DNA from: CALWZE01 sp036644375
GTDB lineage: Bacteria > Bacillota > Clostridia > Oscillospirales > Ruminococcaceae
Length of the DNA stretch: 41,318 nt
Direction of reading: 5' to 3'
Assembly (NCBI GenBank): GCA_036644375.1
Contig: JAVXQD010000018.1
Coordinates: forward strand, 1 to 41,318
Below, piece after piece: positions 15,933 through 24,712 of the stretch. The position numbers and the translations under genes were made by a program. The notes under the pieces were generated by a model. That model was not told the DNA's origin and did no database searches. It saw only the letters and a list, made by a program, of their open reading frames with translations. Numbering within the stretch: position 1 is the first letter of the stretch; the number at the start of each line of letters is the position of its first letter.

Positions 15933-16042
15933 AAAAAATCCGCTCGGAAAACTTGAAATGCTCCCTTTATGAGAGACAGTGAAAAAAGAAAAACACTGTT
16001 ACTTACGAAGGGAGCATATCATTGTATCCGAACGGATTTTTT
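15933..16042. repeat. 110-nt imperfect dyad between convergent genes
   Basis: Three inverted-repeat pairs share one symmetry axis: 15933-15948 with 16027-16042 (16 bp, one mismatch; outer ends A6 and T6), 15958-15967 with 16008-16017 (10 bp perfect), and 15976-15981 with 15994-15999 (6 bp). Equal 9-nt and 8-nt internal loops separate them, and the apical loop is 12 nt of nearly pure A. It lies between the degV stop (15889) and the cysS stop (16108). It could act as a bidirectional terminator, but its length and nested structure also fit a MITE-like element or a structured RNA. Confidence 0.7.
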
Positions 16043-16107
16043 AAACAATTTCGGCGGGAACGCGCCTGCTGCCACATTCCCGTTTTTTGTATAGTGCGCC
16101 AAATCTC

Positions 16108-17490
16108 CTACTTTAGCGAGAGCTTAGGACCGTCCTTTGTGTCCTCAAGGGCATAGCCGCGCTCGGAAATTTCATTGCGAAGCTTGTCGGCAAGCGCAAA
16201 ATCCTTGTTCGCACGTGCCTGCTGACGTCTGTCCGCAAGCTCTTTTATCTCGGCGGGTATCTCGTCCTTTTTGCGATTGTACACAAGACCGAGAACTCCC
16301 GTAAGCTCGTCAAACACCGACGCCGCATATTCATATGAAGCTTTTGCCTCGCCGTCGGCGCTGTTTATCTCACGGATAAGCTCAAATATTGCGGAAATTC
16401 CGTCCGCAGTGTTGAGGTCATCATCCATTGCCTTGATAAACTGCTCACGGCGATCATCGCACATCTCCTTGAGTGTGTGTTTTCCCTCCTGCGCAGCGTT
16501 TGCAATTGCAAAATCGAGGTTATCGCGGCAGGTATACATGCGCTCAAGAGCCGACACGCACTGCTCTATGACCTCTGCCGAGTAGTTAATCGGGCTGCGG
16601 TAGTGCGCGCTTATCATCATATATCGTATCGGCTCGTAGCCATATCGTTCGCTGATTTCACGAACCGTGAAAAAGTTATTGAGCGATTTTGACATTTTTC
16701 GATTGTCTACATTGATATATCCGTTGTGCATCCAATATCTGGAAAATGTCTTGTGATTGCAGCACTCACTCTGTGCAATTTCATTTTCGTGATGCGGAAA
16801 AATCAAATCCTGTCCGCCGCAGTGGATGTCGATTGTGTCCCCGAGATAGCGGCGCGACATGGCAGAGCACTCGATATGCCAGCCCGGACGCCCCTGACCG
16901 TATGGGCTATCCCAGCTCGGTTCGCCCGGCTTCGCCGATTTCCACAGTGCAAAATCCATCGGGTCCTCCTTGGTCTCGCCGACTCCGATGCGCGCACCTG
17001 CCTCAAGCTCCTCCAATGGCTGATGGGAGAGCTTGCCATATTCCTTAAAGCTTGTCGTTCTGAAATAAACATCGCCGTCTTTGGTGACATATGCATTTCC
17101 ATTTTTGACAAGCGTGTTTATAATATCGAGAATCTGGTCGATGTTATCGGTGGCGCGCGGGTGTGTGTCCGCGCGTACAATATTCATGCCGTCCGCATCC
17201 GTCCAGTATTCGTTAATAAAGCGCTCGGCAACCTCAGAGAGTGTTATCCCCTCCTCGTTCGCCTTTTTTATGAGCTTATCGTCCACATCGGTGAAGTTCT
17301 GGACAAAATTCACATCATACCCGCGATATTTCAGATATCTGCGAAGCGTGTCAAAGACGCAGAGCGGACGCGCATTTCCTATGTGAATGAAGTTGTAAAC
17401 CGTTGGCCCACAGGCATATATTTTAATTTCCTTGCCGCTTTGCGGAACAAGCTCGTCTTTTTTTCGTGTCAGAGTGTTATAAATCAGCAT
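16108..17490 (-). CDS. cysS: Cysteinyl-tRNA synthetase
   Basis: CysRS attaches cysteine to tRNA-Cys using ATP. The 460-aa class I synthetase has the HIGH motif as FIHIGNARP (near residues 34-42), the zinc site residues Cys27, Cys206 region and HHENEIAQSE, and KMSKS in RKMSKSLNNFF near 265-275. The C-terminal helical bundle is present and the length is normal. ATG 17490 has AAGGGG 6-7 nt upstream. It starts 15 bp after the pgsA stop, so pgsA and cysS form one unit. No T-box leader is visible, unlike many Bacillota cysS genes, because the leader space is taken by pgsA. Confidence 0.96.
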   Translation of the reverse strand: MLIYNTLTRKKDELVPQSGKEIKIYACGPTVYNFIHIGNARPLCVFDTLRRYLKYRGYDVNFVQNFTDVDDKLIKKANEEGITLSEVAERFINEYWTDADGMNIVRADTHPRATDNIDQILDIINTLVKNGNAYVTKDGDVYFRTTSFKEYGKLSHQPLEELEAGARIGVGETKEDPMDFALWKSAKPGEPSWDSPYGQGRPGWHIECSAMSRRYLGDTIDIHCGGQDLIFPHHENEIAQSECCNHKTFSRYWMHNGYINVDNRKMSKSLNNFFTVREISERYGYEPIRYMMISAHYRSPINYSAEVIEQCVSALERMYTCRDNLDFAIANAAQEGKHTLKEMCDDRREQFIKAMDDDLNTADGISAIFELIREINSADGEAKASYEYAASVFDELTGVLGLVYNRKKDEIPAEIKELADRRQQARANKDFALADKLRNEISERGYALEDTKDGPKLSLK

Positions 17491-17505
17491 GTCATACCCC
17501 TTGTT

Positions 17506-18075
17506 TTATTCAGCATCACTTAAAAGTGAAATATTTTGTTTTAAATAGACAATTCCGGAAAGTCCGGTGAACGCCGCAAGAATCCACATTACAATATTTG
17601 AGCCCTGACGAACAGTCTCAAGTGAAATGAATCCCGCTGACTCGCTGAGGTGCATCACGAGCAGAATCGCCACAATAGAGATCATCTGAAGTGCCGTCTT
17701 GACCTTGCCCCACCAATTCGCGGCAATGACCTTGCCGTTTGACGAAACGGCGATAAGTCGAAGCGCCGAAACAATGTAGTCGCGCGCGATAATGATTATC
17801 ACCGCAATCGGGCTTGCGAGTCCGAGCGTGACAAAAGCCACTATTGCACAGGTAACCAGAATTTTGTCGGCAAGCGGGTCGAGAAATTTACCGAAATTCG
17901 TCACAAGATTATGCTTCCGAGCGATATTGCCGTCGAGAAAATCGGTAAATGAAGCGACGGCAAAGATAATACACGCCCAAAGATAATTATTCGGTATTGC
18001 GTCAATCAGCAAAAAGACAAGAAAGAATGGAACCATTGCGGTTCTGAGAACAGTCAGCTTGTTCGGAAGATTCAT
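17506..18075 (-). CDS. pgsA: Phosphatidylglycerophosphate synthase
   Basis: PgsA transfers a phosphatidyl group from CDP-diacylglycerol to glycerol-3-phosphate, the committed step to phosphatidylglycerol, in the cytoplasmic membrane. The 189-aa protein has the complete CDP-alcohol phosphatidyltransferase signature D-x2-DG-x2-AR-x8-G-x3-D-x3-D, from DFLDGNIARK to GKFLDPLADK, plus about four to six membrane helices. I chose ATG 18075 because GGAGAAAG lies 7 nt upstream; 12 extra upstream codons are open but have no ribosome site. pgsA close to recA is a common Bacillota arrangement. Confidence 0.93.
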   Translation of the reverse strand: MNLPNKLTVLRTAMVPFFLVFLLIDAIPNNYLWACIIFAVASFTDFLDGNIARKHNLVTNFGKFLDPLADKILVTCAIVAFVTLGLASPIAVIIIIARDYIVSALRLIAVSSNGKVIAANWWGKVKTALQMISIVAILLVMHLSESAGFISLETVRQGSNIVMWILAAFTGLSGIVYLKQNISLLSDAE

Positions 18076-18094
18076 TAGCTTTCTCCAATATTTT

Positions 18095-18124
18095 ATTATA
18101 TACATTAGCAATTATAAACCACAA
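18095..18124 (-). promoter_or_regulatory. Possible promoter of pgsA-cysS
   Basis: On the minus strand, TTGTGG (plus coordinates 18119-18124) and TATAAT (18095-18100) are 18 bp apart, 20 bp before the pgsA start. A second TATAAT-like box lies at 18111-18116. The 155-bp gap after rimO makes a separate promoter likely. A short hairpin at 18144-18161 in the same gap could be a weak rimO terminator. Confidence 0.5.
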
Positions 18125-18230
18125 AACCAAAAAAGTACAGTTGAGTGACGATAACGTTACTTGTTTTTTATAATTTAATCTTTTATCTCACAATGTCGGA
18201 TGCATTCGGCACACAGCACTGCTCAGGCTC

Positions 18231-19556
18231 TCACTGCAAAAGCTCGGCATAGAGGTCAAACATATCAGCCTTGACTATTTTCACGCGATACAGCTCGCCC
18301 GGTATAAGATCCGCTTCGAGCGGCACGAACACATTTGTGTCGATATCCGGAGCGTCATACTCACTTCGGCACGCAAACAGCTCTCTCTCCTCGTCAAAAG
18401 CGTCGCAGATTACCTCAAGCTCCCGCCCGAGCTGTGTCAGTCGTTTTTGCGCAAGAATACCTGTCTGCACAAGCTCAAATTGCTCGGCGCGCCTGTGCTT
18501 GGTCTCATCGTCCAGCTGAGGCGTCATCTTTTCCGCCGCCGTGCCCTCCTCGCAGGAAAACTCAAAGCATCCCGCACGGTCGAGCTGCGCCTGCTTCAAA
18601 AACTCGCAAAGCTCAATAAACTGCTCCTCGGTCTCCCCAGGAAATCCGACGATAAAGGTTGAGCGAATTGTGATGTCGGGCATTGCCGCGCGAAGCTTAT
18701 TGATAATATCAAGCAGCATTTCCTTTGAGCCAAATCGCGCCATCCGCTTCAAGACCTCTGCGTTGGCATGCTGAAACGGTATATCGAGATATTTTGCAAT
18801 TTTCGGCTCACTTGCAAGGGTGTTTATAAGCTCGTCATCAATGCGGTCGGGATATGCGTACAGAATGCGCATTTTCCAGATTCCGTCAATTTCACACAGC
18901 TTTTTCAACAGCATCGACAGATTGATTCCGCCGTCCAAATCCTTGCCGTAGCCGGTGGTGTCCTGCGCTATTATAATAAGCTCTCTAACGCCGCTGCCGA
19001 CAAGCTCCGCCGCCTCGGAAACTATATCCTCGGGTCTGCGTGAGCGAAAACGACCGCGGATTTTCGGTATCGCACAATATGTGCAGTGATTTGAACAGCC
19101 CTCGGCGATTTTGATATAGGCATAGTGCTGCGGAGTTGAGAGCGCGCGTTTTCCATTTATCGCAAGCTTGTCCGGATCTCCGAATGCCGCTGTGCGCTTA
19201 CCCGCAACCGCTCCTTCAACCACCTCGCATATATCCGAGTTTTTCGCGATTCCTATGACGGCGTCCGCTTCGGGTATCAGCTCGCACAATTCGTCGCGGT
19301 ATCTCTGCGCAAGACATCCGGTCACTACGACCGCTTTTACAATCCCCTGCTCTTTTGCGCGGAGCATATCAAAGATATTGTCAATAGCCTCTTTTTTTGC
19401 GCTTTCGATAAAGCCGCAGGTATTGACCACAGCACAGTCAGCTTCGGATATATCCTCGACTATGCGATGCCCGCCGTCAATAAGCAGACGCGCCATTATC
19501 TCGGCATCTATTCGGTTTTTGTCACAGCCCAATGAAATAAAAAAAATATTTGCCAT
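18231..19556 (-). CDS. rimO: Ribosomal protein S12 methylthiotransferase
   Basis: RimO is a radical SAM enzyme that adds a methylthio group to an aspartate of ribosomal protein S12. The 441-aa protein begins with the methylthiotransferase domain (ISLGCDKNRIDAEIM) holding cysteines for a second cluster. The radical SAM motif is EGCSNHCTYCAIPKIRGR (CX3CX2C), and a TRAM-like end is RVKIVKADMFDLY. SLGCxKN and CAIPxIRG favour RimO over MiaB. ATG 19556 has GAGGAA about 8 nt upstream and starts 1 bp after the recX stop; earlier in-frame starts lie inside recX. It is the third gene after the SOS-controlled recA promoter with no terminator between. Confidence 0.93.
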   Translation of the reverse strand: MANIFFISLGCDKNRIDAEIMARLLIDGGHRIVEDISEADCAVVNTCGFIESAKKEAIDNIFDMLRAKEQGIVKAVVVTGCLAQRYRDELCELIPEADAVIGIAKNSDICEVVEGAVAGKRTAAFGDPDKLAINGKRALSTPQHYAYIKIAEGCSNHCTYCAIPKIRGRFRSRRPEDIVSEAAELVGSGVRELIIIAQDTTGYGKDLDGGINLSMLLKKLCEIDGIWKMRILYAYPDRIDDELINTLASEPKIAKYLDIPFQHANAEVLKRMARFGSKEMLLDIINKLRAAMPDITIRSTFIVGFPGETEEQFIELCEFLKQAQLDRAGCFEFSCEEGTAAEKMTPQLDDETKHRRAEQFELVQTGILAQKRLTQLGRELEVICDAFDEERELFACRSEYDAPDIDTNVFVPLEADLIPGELYRVKIVKADMFDLYAELLQ

Positions 19557-19557
19557 C

Positions 19558-20199
19558 TTAAAATTCCTCATATATATCATTATCGTCCGCGCCGCCGATT
19601 TCATTCAAAACCGATTTGATATCCCGCGAGCTGAAGCCCTTGCGCATAAGCGCGGCAAATACGGATTTTCTGCCGTTTTCTTTTTCCAGCTTGACGCGAT
19701 ACTTTTTTTTCACCAGCTCAAGCAGCTGCTGTGTTTCGTCATCCCCATACTTAGTAAGCGTCTGTTCGATAATTTCACGGCTTATTCCCTTTTCACGCAG
19801 CTTCTGCGCTGCCGCGCGCCTGCTCTGACCCTTGCTCTCGATAAGCTCGGAGGCATATCTGCGCGCAAAGGTTCCATCGTCGGTCAGCTTCAGCTCACTC
19901 ACCTTCTGCACGGCGAGCGCCGCGGTGTCCTCATCATAGGTTTTCATGAGTTTTTGGCGAAGCTCATATTCCGAGTGGTCGCGCATAGAAAGCAGATCGA
20001 GCGCCTTGTTTTTGGCTTTTTGAAAATCGCTTGCGGCTCGTATCTGCATCAGCTGTTCATTTTCAAGCTGCATACCTTTTTTGACATGATGGCGCGCAAC
20101 CGTGTCCTCATCAATCGAGAACATGAATCCATCAGCGCAAAAAAGGGCATATCTGCCCCTTTTTGTCTGCTTAATTTCAGTTATCGTAACCGAACTCAT
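19558..20199 (-). CDS. recX: RecX regulatory protein
   Basis: RecX binds RecA filaments and limits their growth and activity. The 213-aa protein shows the RecX pattern of repeated three-helix modules: YALFCADGFMFSIDE near the N terminus, then RDHSEYELRQKL, FARRYASELIESKGQSRRA and the C-terminal RKGFSSRDIKSVL. Its start is 2 bp after the recA stop, so the two are co-expressed, as in many Bacillota and Proteobacteria. The length fits the long Gram-positive RecX type (about 210-270 aa). Confidence 0.92.
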   Translation of the reverse strand: MSSVTITEIKQTKRGRYALFCADGFMFSIDEDTVARHHVKKGMQLENEQLMQIRAASDFQKAKNKALDLLSMRDHSEYELRQKLMKTYDEDTAALAVQKVSELKLTDDGTFARRYASELIESKGQSRRAAAQKLREKGISREIIEQTLTKYGDDETQQLLELVKKKYRVKLEKENGRKSVFAALMRKGFSSRDIKSVLNEIGGADDNDIYEEF

Positions 20200-20201
20200 T
20201 A

Positions 20202-21284
20202 TCAGTCATCTACCTCAACGTCAATAGGTGCGGAGGAGGAAATCACAACCGCCTTTGAGGCAGCGCTCTCCTTTTCGGGCTTGCCCGACTTCATGTTTCT
20301 GAGTGTATCCGCATTTTCCCTGACTTTTTTTTCGATATCGGCCATAAATTCAGGATGCTCCGAGAGGTATTTTTTGACATTGTCGCGTCCCTGTCCGAGA
20401 CGGAGCTCACCGCAGTTGAACCACGCGCCGGATTTCTGAATGATATCCAGCTTTGCGGCAAGGTCAAGCAGCTCTCCCTCTTTTGAGATGCCATGACCGT
20501 ACATGATGTCAAATTCGCCCTCTTTGAAAGGAGGTGCGACCTTGTTTTTAACTACCTTTACCTTCGTTCTGTTTCCGACCATGTCGGTGCCGACCTTGAG
20601 AGTCTCGATTCGGCGAACGTCAAGCCTGACCGACGCGTAGAATTTCAGCGCACGTCCGCCCGGTGTTGTCTCGGGATTGCCATAGGAAACTCCGATCTTT
20701 TCGCGCAGCTGATTGATGAATATGCAGATGGCATTTGATTTGCTGACAACGCTTGTGAGCTTGCGCAGTGCCTGAGACATGAGACGCGCTTGCAGCCCGA
20801 CATGCGAATCGCCCATCTCACCCTCGATTTCGGCGCGCGTTACCATTGCCGCGACCGAGTCGATAACCACTACGTCAATTGCCCCGGAACGTGTGAGCGC
20901 CTCGGTAATTTCAAGCGCTTGCTCGCCCGTGTCCGGCTGGGAGACGAGCAGCTCGTCAATATCCACGCCGAGAGCGCGTGCATAAATAGGGTCAAGAGCA
21001 TGTTCAACGTCGATAAAAGCGGCCTGTCCGCCCGCTTTTTGCGCCTCGGCAACCACGTGCAGCGCAACCGTTGTTTTTCCCGAACTTTCCGGTCCGAAGA
21101 TTTCAACTATTCTGCCGCGCGGCAGCCCGCCGATTCCGAGTGCAAGGTCAAGTGATATCGAGCCAGTCGAGATTGCCTCGACATTCATCGCGACATTTTG
21201 TCCGAGCTTCATTATCGCGCCTTTGCCAAACTGCTTCTCTATCTGAGCCAGCGCAGTGTCAAGTGCTTTTTGTTTATCCGCCAT
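20202..21284 (-). CDS. recA: RecA recombinase
   Basis: RecA forms ATP-dependent filaments on single-stranded DNA, pairs homologous strands and triggers LexA self-cleavage. The 360-aa protein has Walker A GPESSGKTT at residues 64-72, Walker B VVIDSVAAM, the loop region MGDSHVGLQARLMSQALRK, and NQLREKIGVSYGNPE. The C-terminal tail is acidic (IDVEVDD). ATG 21284 starts MADKQKAL with AGAGG upstream; 11 further upstream codons are open but atypical. A promoter and SOS box lie directly upstream, and recX and rimO follow almost without gaps. Confidence 0.98.
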   Translation of the reverse strand: MADKQKALDTALAQIEKQFGKGAIMKLGQNVAMNVEAISTGSISLDLALGIGGLPRGRIVEIFGPESSGKTTVALHVVAEAQKAGGQAAFIDVEHALDPIYARALGVDIDELLVSQPDTGEQALEITEALTRSGAIDVVVIDSVAAMVTRAEIEGEMGDSHVGLQARLMSQALRKLTSVVSKSNAICIFINQLREKIGVSYGNPETTPGGRALKFYASVRLDVRRIETLKVGTDMVGNRTKVKVVKNKVAPPFKEGEFDIMYGHGISKEGELLDLAAKLDIIQKSGAWFNCGELRLGQGRDNVKKYLSEHPEFMADIEKKVRENADTLRNMKSGKPEKESAASKAVVISSSAPIDVEVDD

Positions 21285-21319
21285 AATTATAAAAACCTCT
21301 TTCAATTCTTTTAGCAAAA

Positions 21320-21331
21320 GAACTTATGTTC
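21320..21331 (-). promoter_or_regulatory. LexA (SOS) box of recA
   Basis: GAACTTATGTTC at 21320-21331 is a perfect match to the Bacillota LexA/DinR core GAAC-N4-GTTC. It lies 8 bp downstream of the -10 box at 21340-21345, covering the transcription start region, where LexA would block initiation until DNA damage. Confidence 0.88.
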
Positions 21332-21339
21332 TGATATGA

Positions 21340-21368
21340 ATTATACAGTATACCTTCAAAAAAGGCAA
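21340..21368 (-). promoter_or_regulatory. recA promoter
   Basis: On the minus strand, TTGCCT (plus coordinates 21363-21368) and a perfect TATAAT (21340-21345) are spaced 17 bp apart. The expected start is near 21333, next to the SOS box. No other promoter of similar quality is seen before recX or rimO. Confidence 0.85.
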
Positions 21369-21395
21369 TCACTATTCGACATCGGCGGGAATAAA

Positions 21396-22241
21396 TCAAC
21401 ATTTTGTTCCGACAATGTTTCTCGGCAATCCGAACAAGTCGGTAAAAATTTCGACATCGGTGTATCCGCTGCTCAAAAACAGCTCTTTCACCTGCTCGGT
21501 CTGATTGAAGCCCGACTCGAAAATCAGCCTGCCGCCGCTTTTGAGCTTTGATTTGTAGCTCGGAATGATGTGCCGATAAAAGTCAAGCCCGTCCTCACCG
21601 CCTATGAACGCCATCAGCGGCTCATTTTTAAGCTCCTCGGCATTTTCGTCATATTCACACTGTGTCACATATGGCGGATTGGCTGTAATCAAATCTGCCG
21701 AAGCGTCAGCCATTGTCCTGTCAAAAACAAAAACATCACCTTTTTCGATTTTGAGCGAGACTCGGTTTTTTTTGGAATTTATATCCAGAAATTTCAGCGC
21801 CTCGTCCGACAGCTCAACCGCCGTCACATCTGCCTCGGGAATTGCGCGCTTAAGTGCAATAGCCACGCACCCGCTTCCGCTGCACAAATCGATGACTCTC
21901 GGAGCTGTCATACTTTTCACAAGCTCGATTGCGTGGAGCGCAAGCTCCTCGGTCTCGGGCCGCGGAATCAAAACGCCACTGCCGATTTGCAGCTCGAAAT
22001 CGAGAAACGGCCAGCTTCCCGCTATGTATTGCAGAGGCTCTCCGCCGATTCTGCGCTTGAGCAGACATCTCAGCTTCGCATACTGTTCGTCAGATATCGC
22101 GATATCGCCCAAACCCGACAGATGCTTTTTGCCCGTTGCGGTTTCAAGCAGCACATTTATTTCGTTTGTGTTGTCCATGCCGCATGCGCTCAAATCCCTA
22201 TGCAGCATTTCAATGCACTCCTGCGCTCTGTGCTCTCCCAT
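21396..22241 (-). CDS. prmC: Release factor glutamine N5-methyltransferase
   Basis: PrmC methylates the glutamine of the GGQ motif in release factors, which speeds peptide release. The 281-aa protein has the N-terminal helical domain and then GVLIPRPETEELA, the SAM-binding IDLCSGSGCVAIALK, and the catalytic NPPY in ITANPPYV. Start ATG 22241 overlaps the stop of the DUF1385 gene by one base (TAATG), so its translation depends on that gene. The partner prfA is in another operon at 10300-11370. recA follows 111 bp downstream with its own promoter. Confidence 0.94.
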   Translation of the reverse strand: MGEHRAQECIEMLHRDLSACGMDNTNEINVLLETATGKKHLSGLGDIAISDEQYAKLRCLLKRRIGGEPLQYIAGSWPFLDFELQIGSGVLIPRPETEELALHAIELVKSMTAPRVIDLCSGSGCVAIALKRAIPEADVTAVELSDEALKFLDINSKKNRVSLKIEKGDVFVFDRTMADASADLITANPPYVTQCEYDENAEELKNEPLMAFIGGEDGLDFYRHIIPSYKSKLKSGGRLIFESGFNQTEQVKELFLSSGYTDVEIFTDLFGLPRNIVGTKC

Positions 22242-23152
22242 TAAAGCTGCTCGCCGCCCTGCGGAATCACCGGCATCAATGACGCGATTGCAACCTCTAT
22301 CTCGCTGTCGTCAGGCTCGAACGCCGTGAGACGCTGCACCCAAAGACCGGGTGCGGACAAGAATCTGCAAAGCAGATTTTCGTGTGAGCCCGCATATTGA
22401 ATAATCTCATAGGATATGCCCATCACAAGCGGGAGCAGCAAAAGCTTCAGACCGACTCGCCCAATGGTGCTGCCCCACGGAATGAAAGTGAAAATCAGGA
22501 TGCTTATAATAATTACGATAAACAAAAAGCTCGTCCCGCAGCGGGGGTGAAAGCGTGAATATTTGCGCACATTCTCAACGGTCATTTCCTCGCCGTGCTC
22601 GTAGCACGCGATTGTTTTGTGCTCGGCTCCGTGATACTCAAAGACGCGATGAATCTCCTTCATTCGTGTCACGAGGAACAGATAGAGGATAAAAACAACT
22701 ATTTTAAGCGCACCCTCAATGACCGATTTAAATCCGTCGATCGGCAATACCTTAGCCAAAAGACCCGTTATGACCGTCGGAACCACCATAAAAAGTGCAA
22801 TTGACAGCATTCCGCCCAGTACGCCGCTTGCGACACCGAGCCATGAATTTTCATTTTTCTTTTTCTTTTTCGCCTTTTCGTCCATCTTTGACTCATCGTT
22901 CTCGTCTGGATAGGCGTAATCGGCTGCCTTCATCAGAAATTTGTAGCCCTCTTTGAGGCTGAGTATCATCGCCACTGCTCCCCGAACCAATGGTATATTG
23001 CGCACGGGATTTTTGGGTGTATTGTGCATTTCCGTGTGAATTTCTCCGCTCGGCAGACGAACTGCAAGGCAGGTTTGCTCGGGGCCGCGCATCGCGATGC
23101 CCTCAATTAAGGCCTGACCTCCGATTTTTGATTTAAATCTTTCCTTTTGCAT
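22241..23152 (-). CDS. DUF1385 membrane protein
   Basis: The 303-aa protein is a DUF1385 family member. The N-terminal part has KIGGQALIEGIAMRGPEQTCLAVR (a few residues either side shared by the family), followed by a lysine-rich charged segment (about 90-105) and four to five membrane helices. Between helices lie EYHGAEHKTIACYEHGE and RFHPRCGTSFLF, with conserved His, Glu and Cys residues that suggest a metal or catalytic site. The function is unknown to me. Pairing with prmC is typical of Clostridia. ATG 23152 has AAAGGAG 6 nt upstream; longer starts lack a ribosome site. Confidence 0.87.
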   Translation of the reverse strand: MQKERFKSKIGGQALIEGIAMRGPEQTCLAVRLPSGEIHTEMHNTPKNPVRNIPLVRGAVAMILSLKEGYKFLMKAADYAYPDENDESKMDEKAKKKKKNENSWLGVASGVLGGMLSIALFMVVPTVITGLLAKVLPIDGFKSVIEGALKIVVFILYLFLVTRMKEIHRVFEYHGAEHKTIACYEHGEEMTVENVRKYSRFHPRCGTSFLFIVIIISILIFTFIPWGSTIGRVGLKLLLLPLVMGISYEIIQYAGSHENLLCRFLSAPGLWVQRLTAFEPDDSEIEVAIASLMPVIPQGGEQL

Positions 23153-23209
23153 TTTTACTCCTTTGTTTTTCCATATAGAACATCGCAAAAGCGGTGCTGT
23201 CACATTTTA

Positions 23210-24676
23210 TTAATTCGATTCCTGTACGCCGTCTGCCTGCTTTGCAATCGGCTCACCCGCCACAGGCAGGCTGACAGTCACCGTTGTTCCCAATCCGAGT
23301 GTGCTTTCGAACTTTATGTCTCCGCCGTGTATGCTCACAATCTCCTTTACCACGGCAAGCCCGATTCCCGAGCCTGTAAGCGAGTTGCTCGCCTTGAAGA
23401 ATCGGGTGGTAATAAGCTCGATATCCGACGATGGAATTCCAAGCCCCATGTCCTCGGTTGCGACATATACAATTCCATTTTCCACTCTGACGGACACACT
23501 GATTTTTCCGCCCGGCGAGGAATATTTAATTGCGTTGTCAAAGATGTTTGCAAAGACCTGACGCATGCGGTTTTTGTCTGCGAGGATATCTATTGTCTCA
23601 TATGGCGGTTCGAAAACAAATGTGATATTCATTCTCAGTGCGCGCTGTTCGACAATTTGAATCGCCTCGTTAAGCTCCTGTATAAGATTCAATTGGGTTT
23701 TGTTAATCTTTATTGCGCTGGATTGCAGCCGCGAAAAGTCGAGCAAATCCTCAACAAGTATCGAAAGTCGGTCGGTCTCGTTCATTATTATGCGCATTCC
23801 CTTGTCAAAATTTTCGGTATCCTCGGCACCGATTGACGCAAGGGTTTCCGCCCAGCCCTTAATTGATGTGAGCGGCGTCCTCAGCTCGTGTGAAACGCTT
23901 GATATAAACTCACTTTTCATTCGCGTGGTCTCGCTCAGCCCGCTCGCCATGTTGTTGATTATCTCACAGAGCTCCCCTATTTCCCCGTCAGAGGTGTTGT
24001 CTATTCGCACATCGTAATTGCCGCCCGAAATTTTGCTTGCCGTCTCCCCTATCTCGCCGATGGGAATAACTATCGAGCGGATAAAATAGAAGCCCGAAAA
24101 CGCCGTGAACAGCATTATCACAATATCGACAACAAATATAATCTCGCTTGTCTTTATCAGCTGATTGTCAATTCCGTGAAGTGAGCTCACAAAGCGGATA
24201 GCCTCCGCGTCCCCTATAGGATTCACAAGCAGCTGAGTCACCGCGATTATGTGCTCGTTGTTCACCGAAAATCCCGTGTAGGACGCCTGACCGTCCGGCT
24301 CCTTTATCGCGAGATAATAATCGTCAAGCGTCTCGCCGTTTTGAGATGAAAACCCGCTCGAGGTGATGAGAATTTTCCCCTCGTCGTCGATGAGCATAAG
24401 CTCAAATTTATCTTTTTCATTGAAATCCTCTACCAGGCTTCGCAGCGTGGAGATTTTCTCCTGATTGGTCATGCTGCTTGAGGTGGGAATGAGCTTCATA
24501 GTGGAGCGCACACGCCACTCGATTGTCTGCCGCGCCGAGGAATAGTAGCTTTGGCGCAGTGAGAATATAATGGCCGCCGAAGCGATAAGCAGTATCACAA
24601 GAGTCGACATGATGCTGACCACTATCCATCGGCGCGTTATAAGCGAGCTTTTTCTGTTTTCGCGCACCTGCACCAT
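23210..24676 (-). CDS. HAMP sensor histidine kinase
   Basis: The 488-aa membrane kinase has one helix at about 17-40, an extracytoplasmic sensor of about 135 residues, a second helix at about 178-203, a HAMP linker, the phospho-acceptor His263 in SSVSHELRTPLTSI, and an ATPase domain with N (NIFDNAIKY), G1 (EDMGLGIP) and G2 (GSGIGLAVVK) boxes. It is a PhoR/WalK-like layout and would phosphorylate the response regulator encoded directly upstream. The start is uncertain: ATG 24676 sits only 1 nt from GGAGGG, while GTG codons at 24688, 24673 and 24667 are also in frame. The signal sensed is unknown; the lipoprotein gene in the same cluster is a candidate input. Confidence 0.9.
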   Translation of the reverse strand: MVQVRENRKSSLITRRWIVVSIMSTLVILLIASAAIIFSLRQSYYSSARQTIEWRVRSTMKLIPTSSSMTNQEKISTLRSLVEDFNEKDKFELMLIDDEGKILITSSGFSSQNGETLDDYYLAIKEPDGQASYTGFSVNNEHIIAVTQLLVNPIGDAEAIRFVSSLHGIDNQLIKTSEIIFVVDIVIMLFTAFSGFYFIRSIVIPIGEIGETASKISGGNYDVRIDNTSDGEIGELCEIINNMASGLSETTRMKSEFISSVSHELRTPLTSIKGWAETLASIGAEDTENFDKGMRIIMNETDRLSILVEDLLDFSRLQSSAIKINKTQLNLIQELNEAIQIVEQRALRMNITFVFEPPYETIDILADKNRMRQVFANIFDNAIKYSSPGGKISVSVRVENGIVYVATEDMGLGIPSSDIELITTRFFKASNSLTGSGIGLAVVKEIVSIHGGDIKFESTLGLGTTVTVSLPVAGEPIAKQADGVQESN

Positions 24677-24712
24677 ACCCTCCCTCACATTAAGAGCCCC
24701 GAGCCGAGGACT

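Noticed and set aside
16100..17600. T-box riboswitch for cysS
   Set aside because: The cysS start lies 15 bp after pgsA, leaving no room for a T-box leader, and no T-box core sequence was seen upstream of pgsA.
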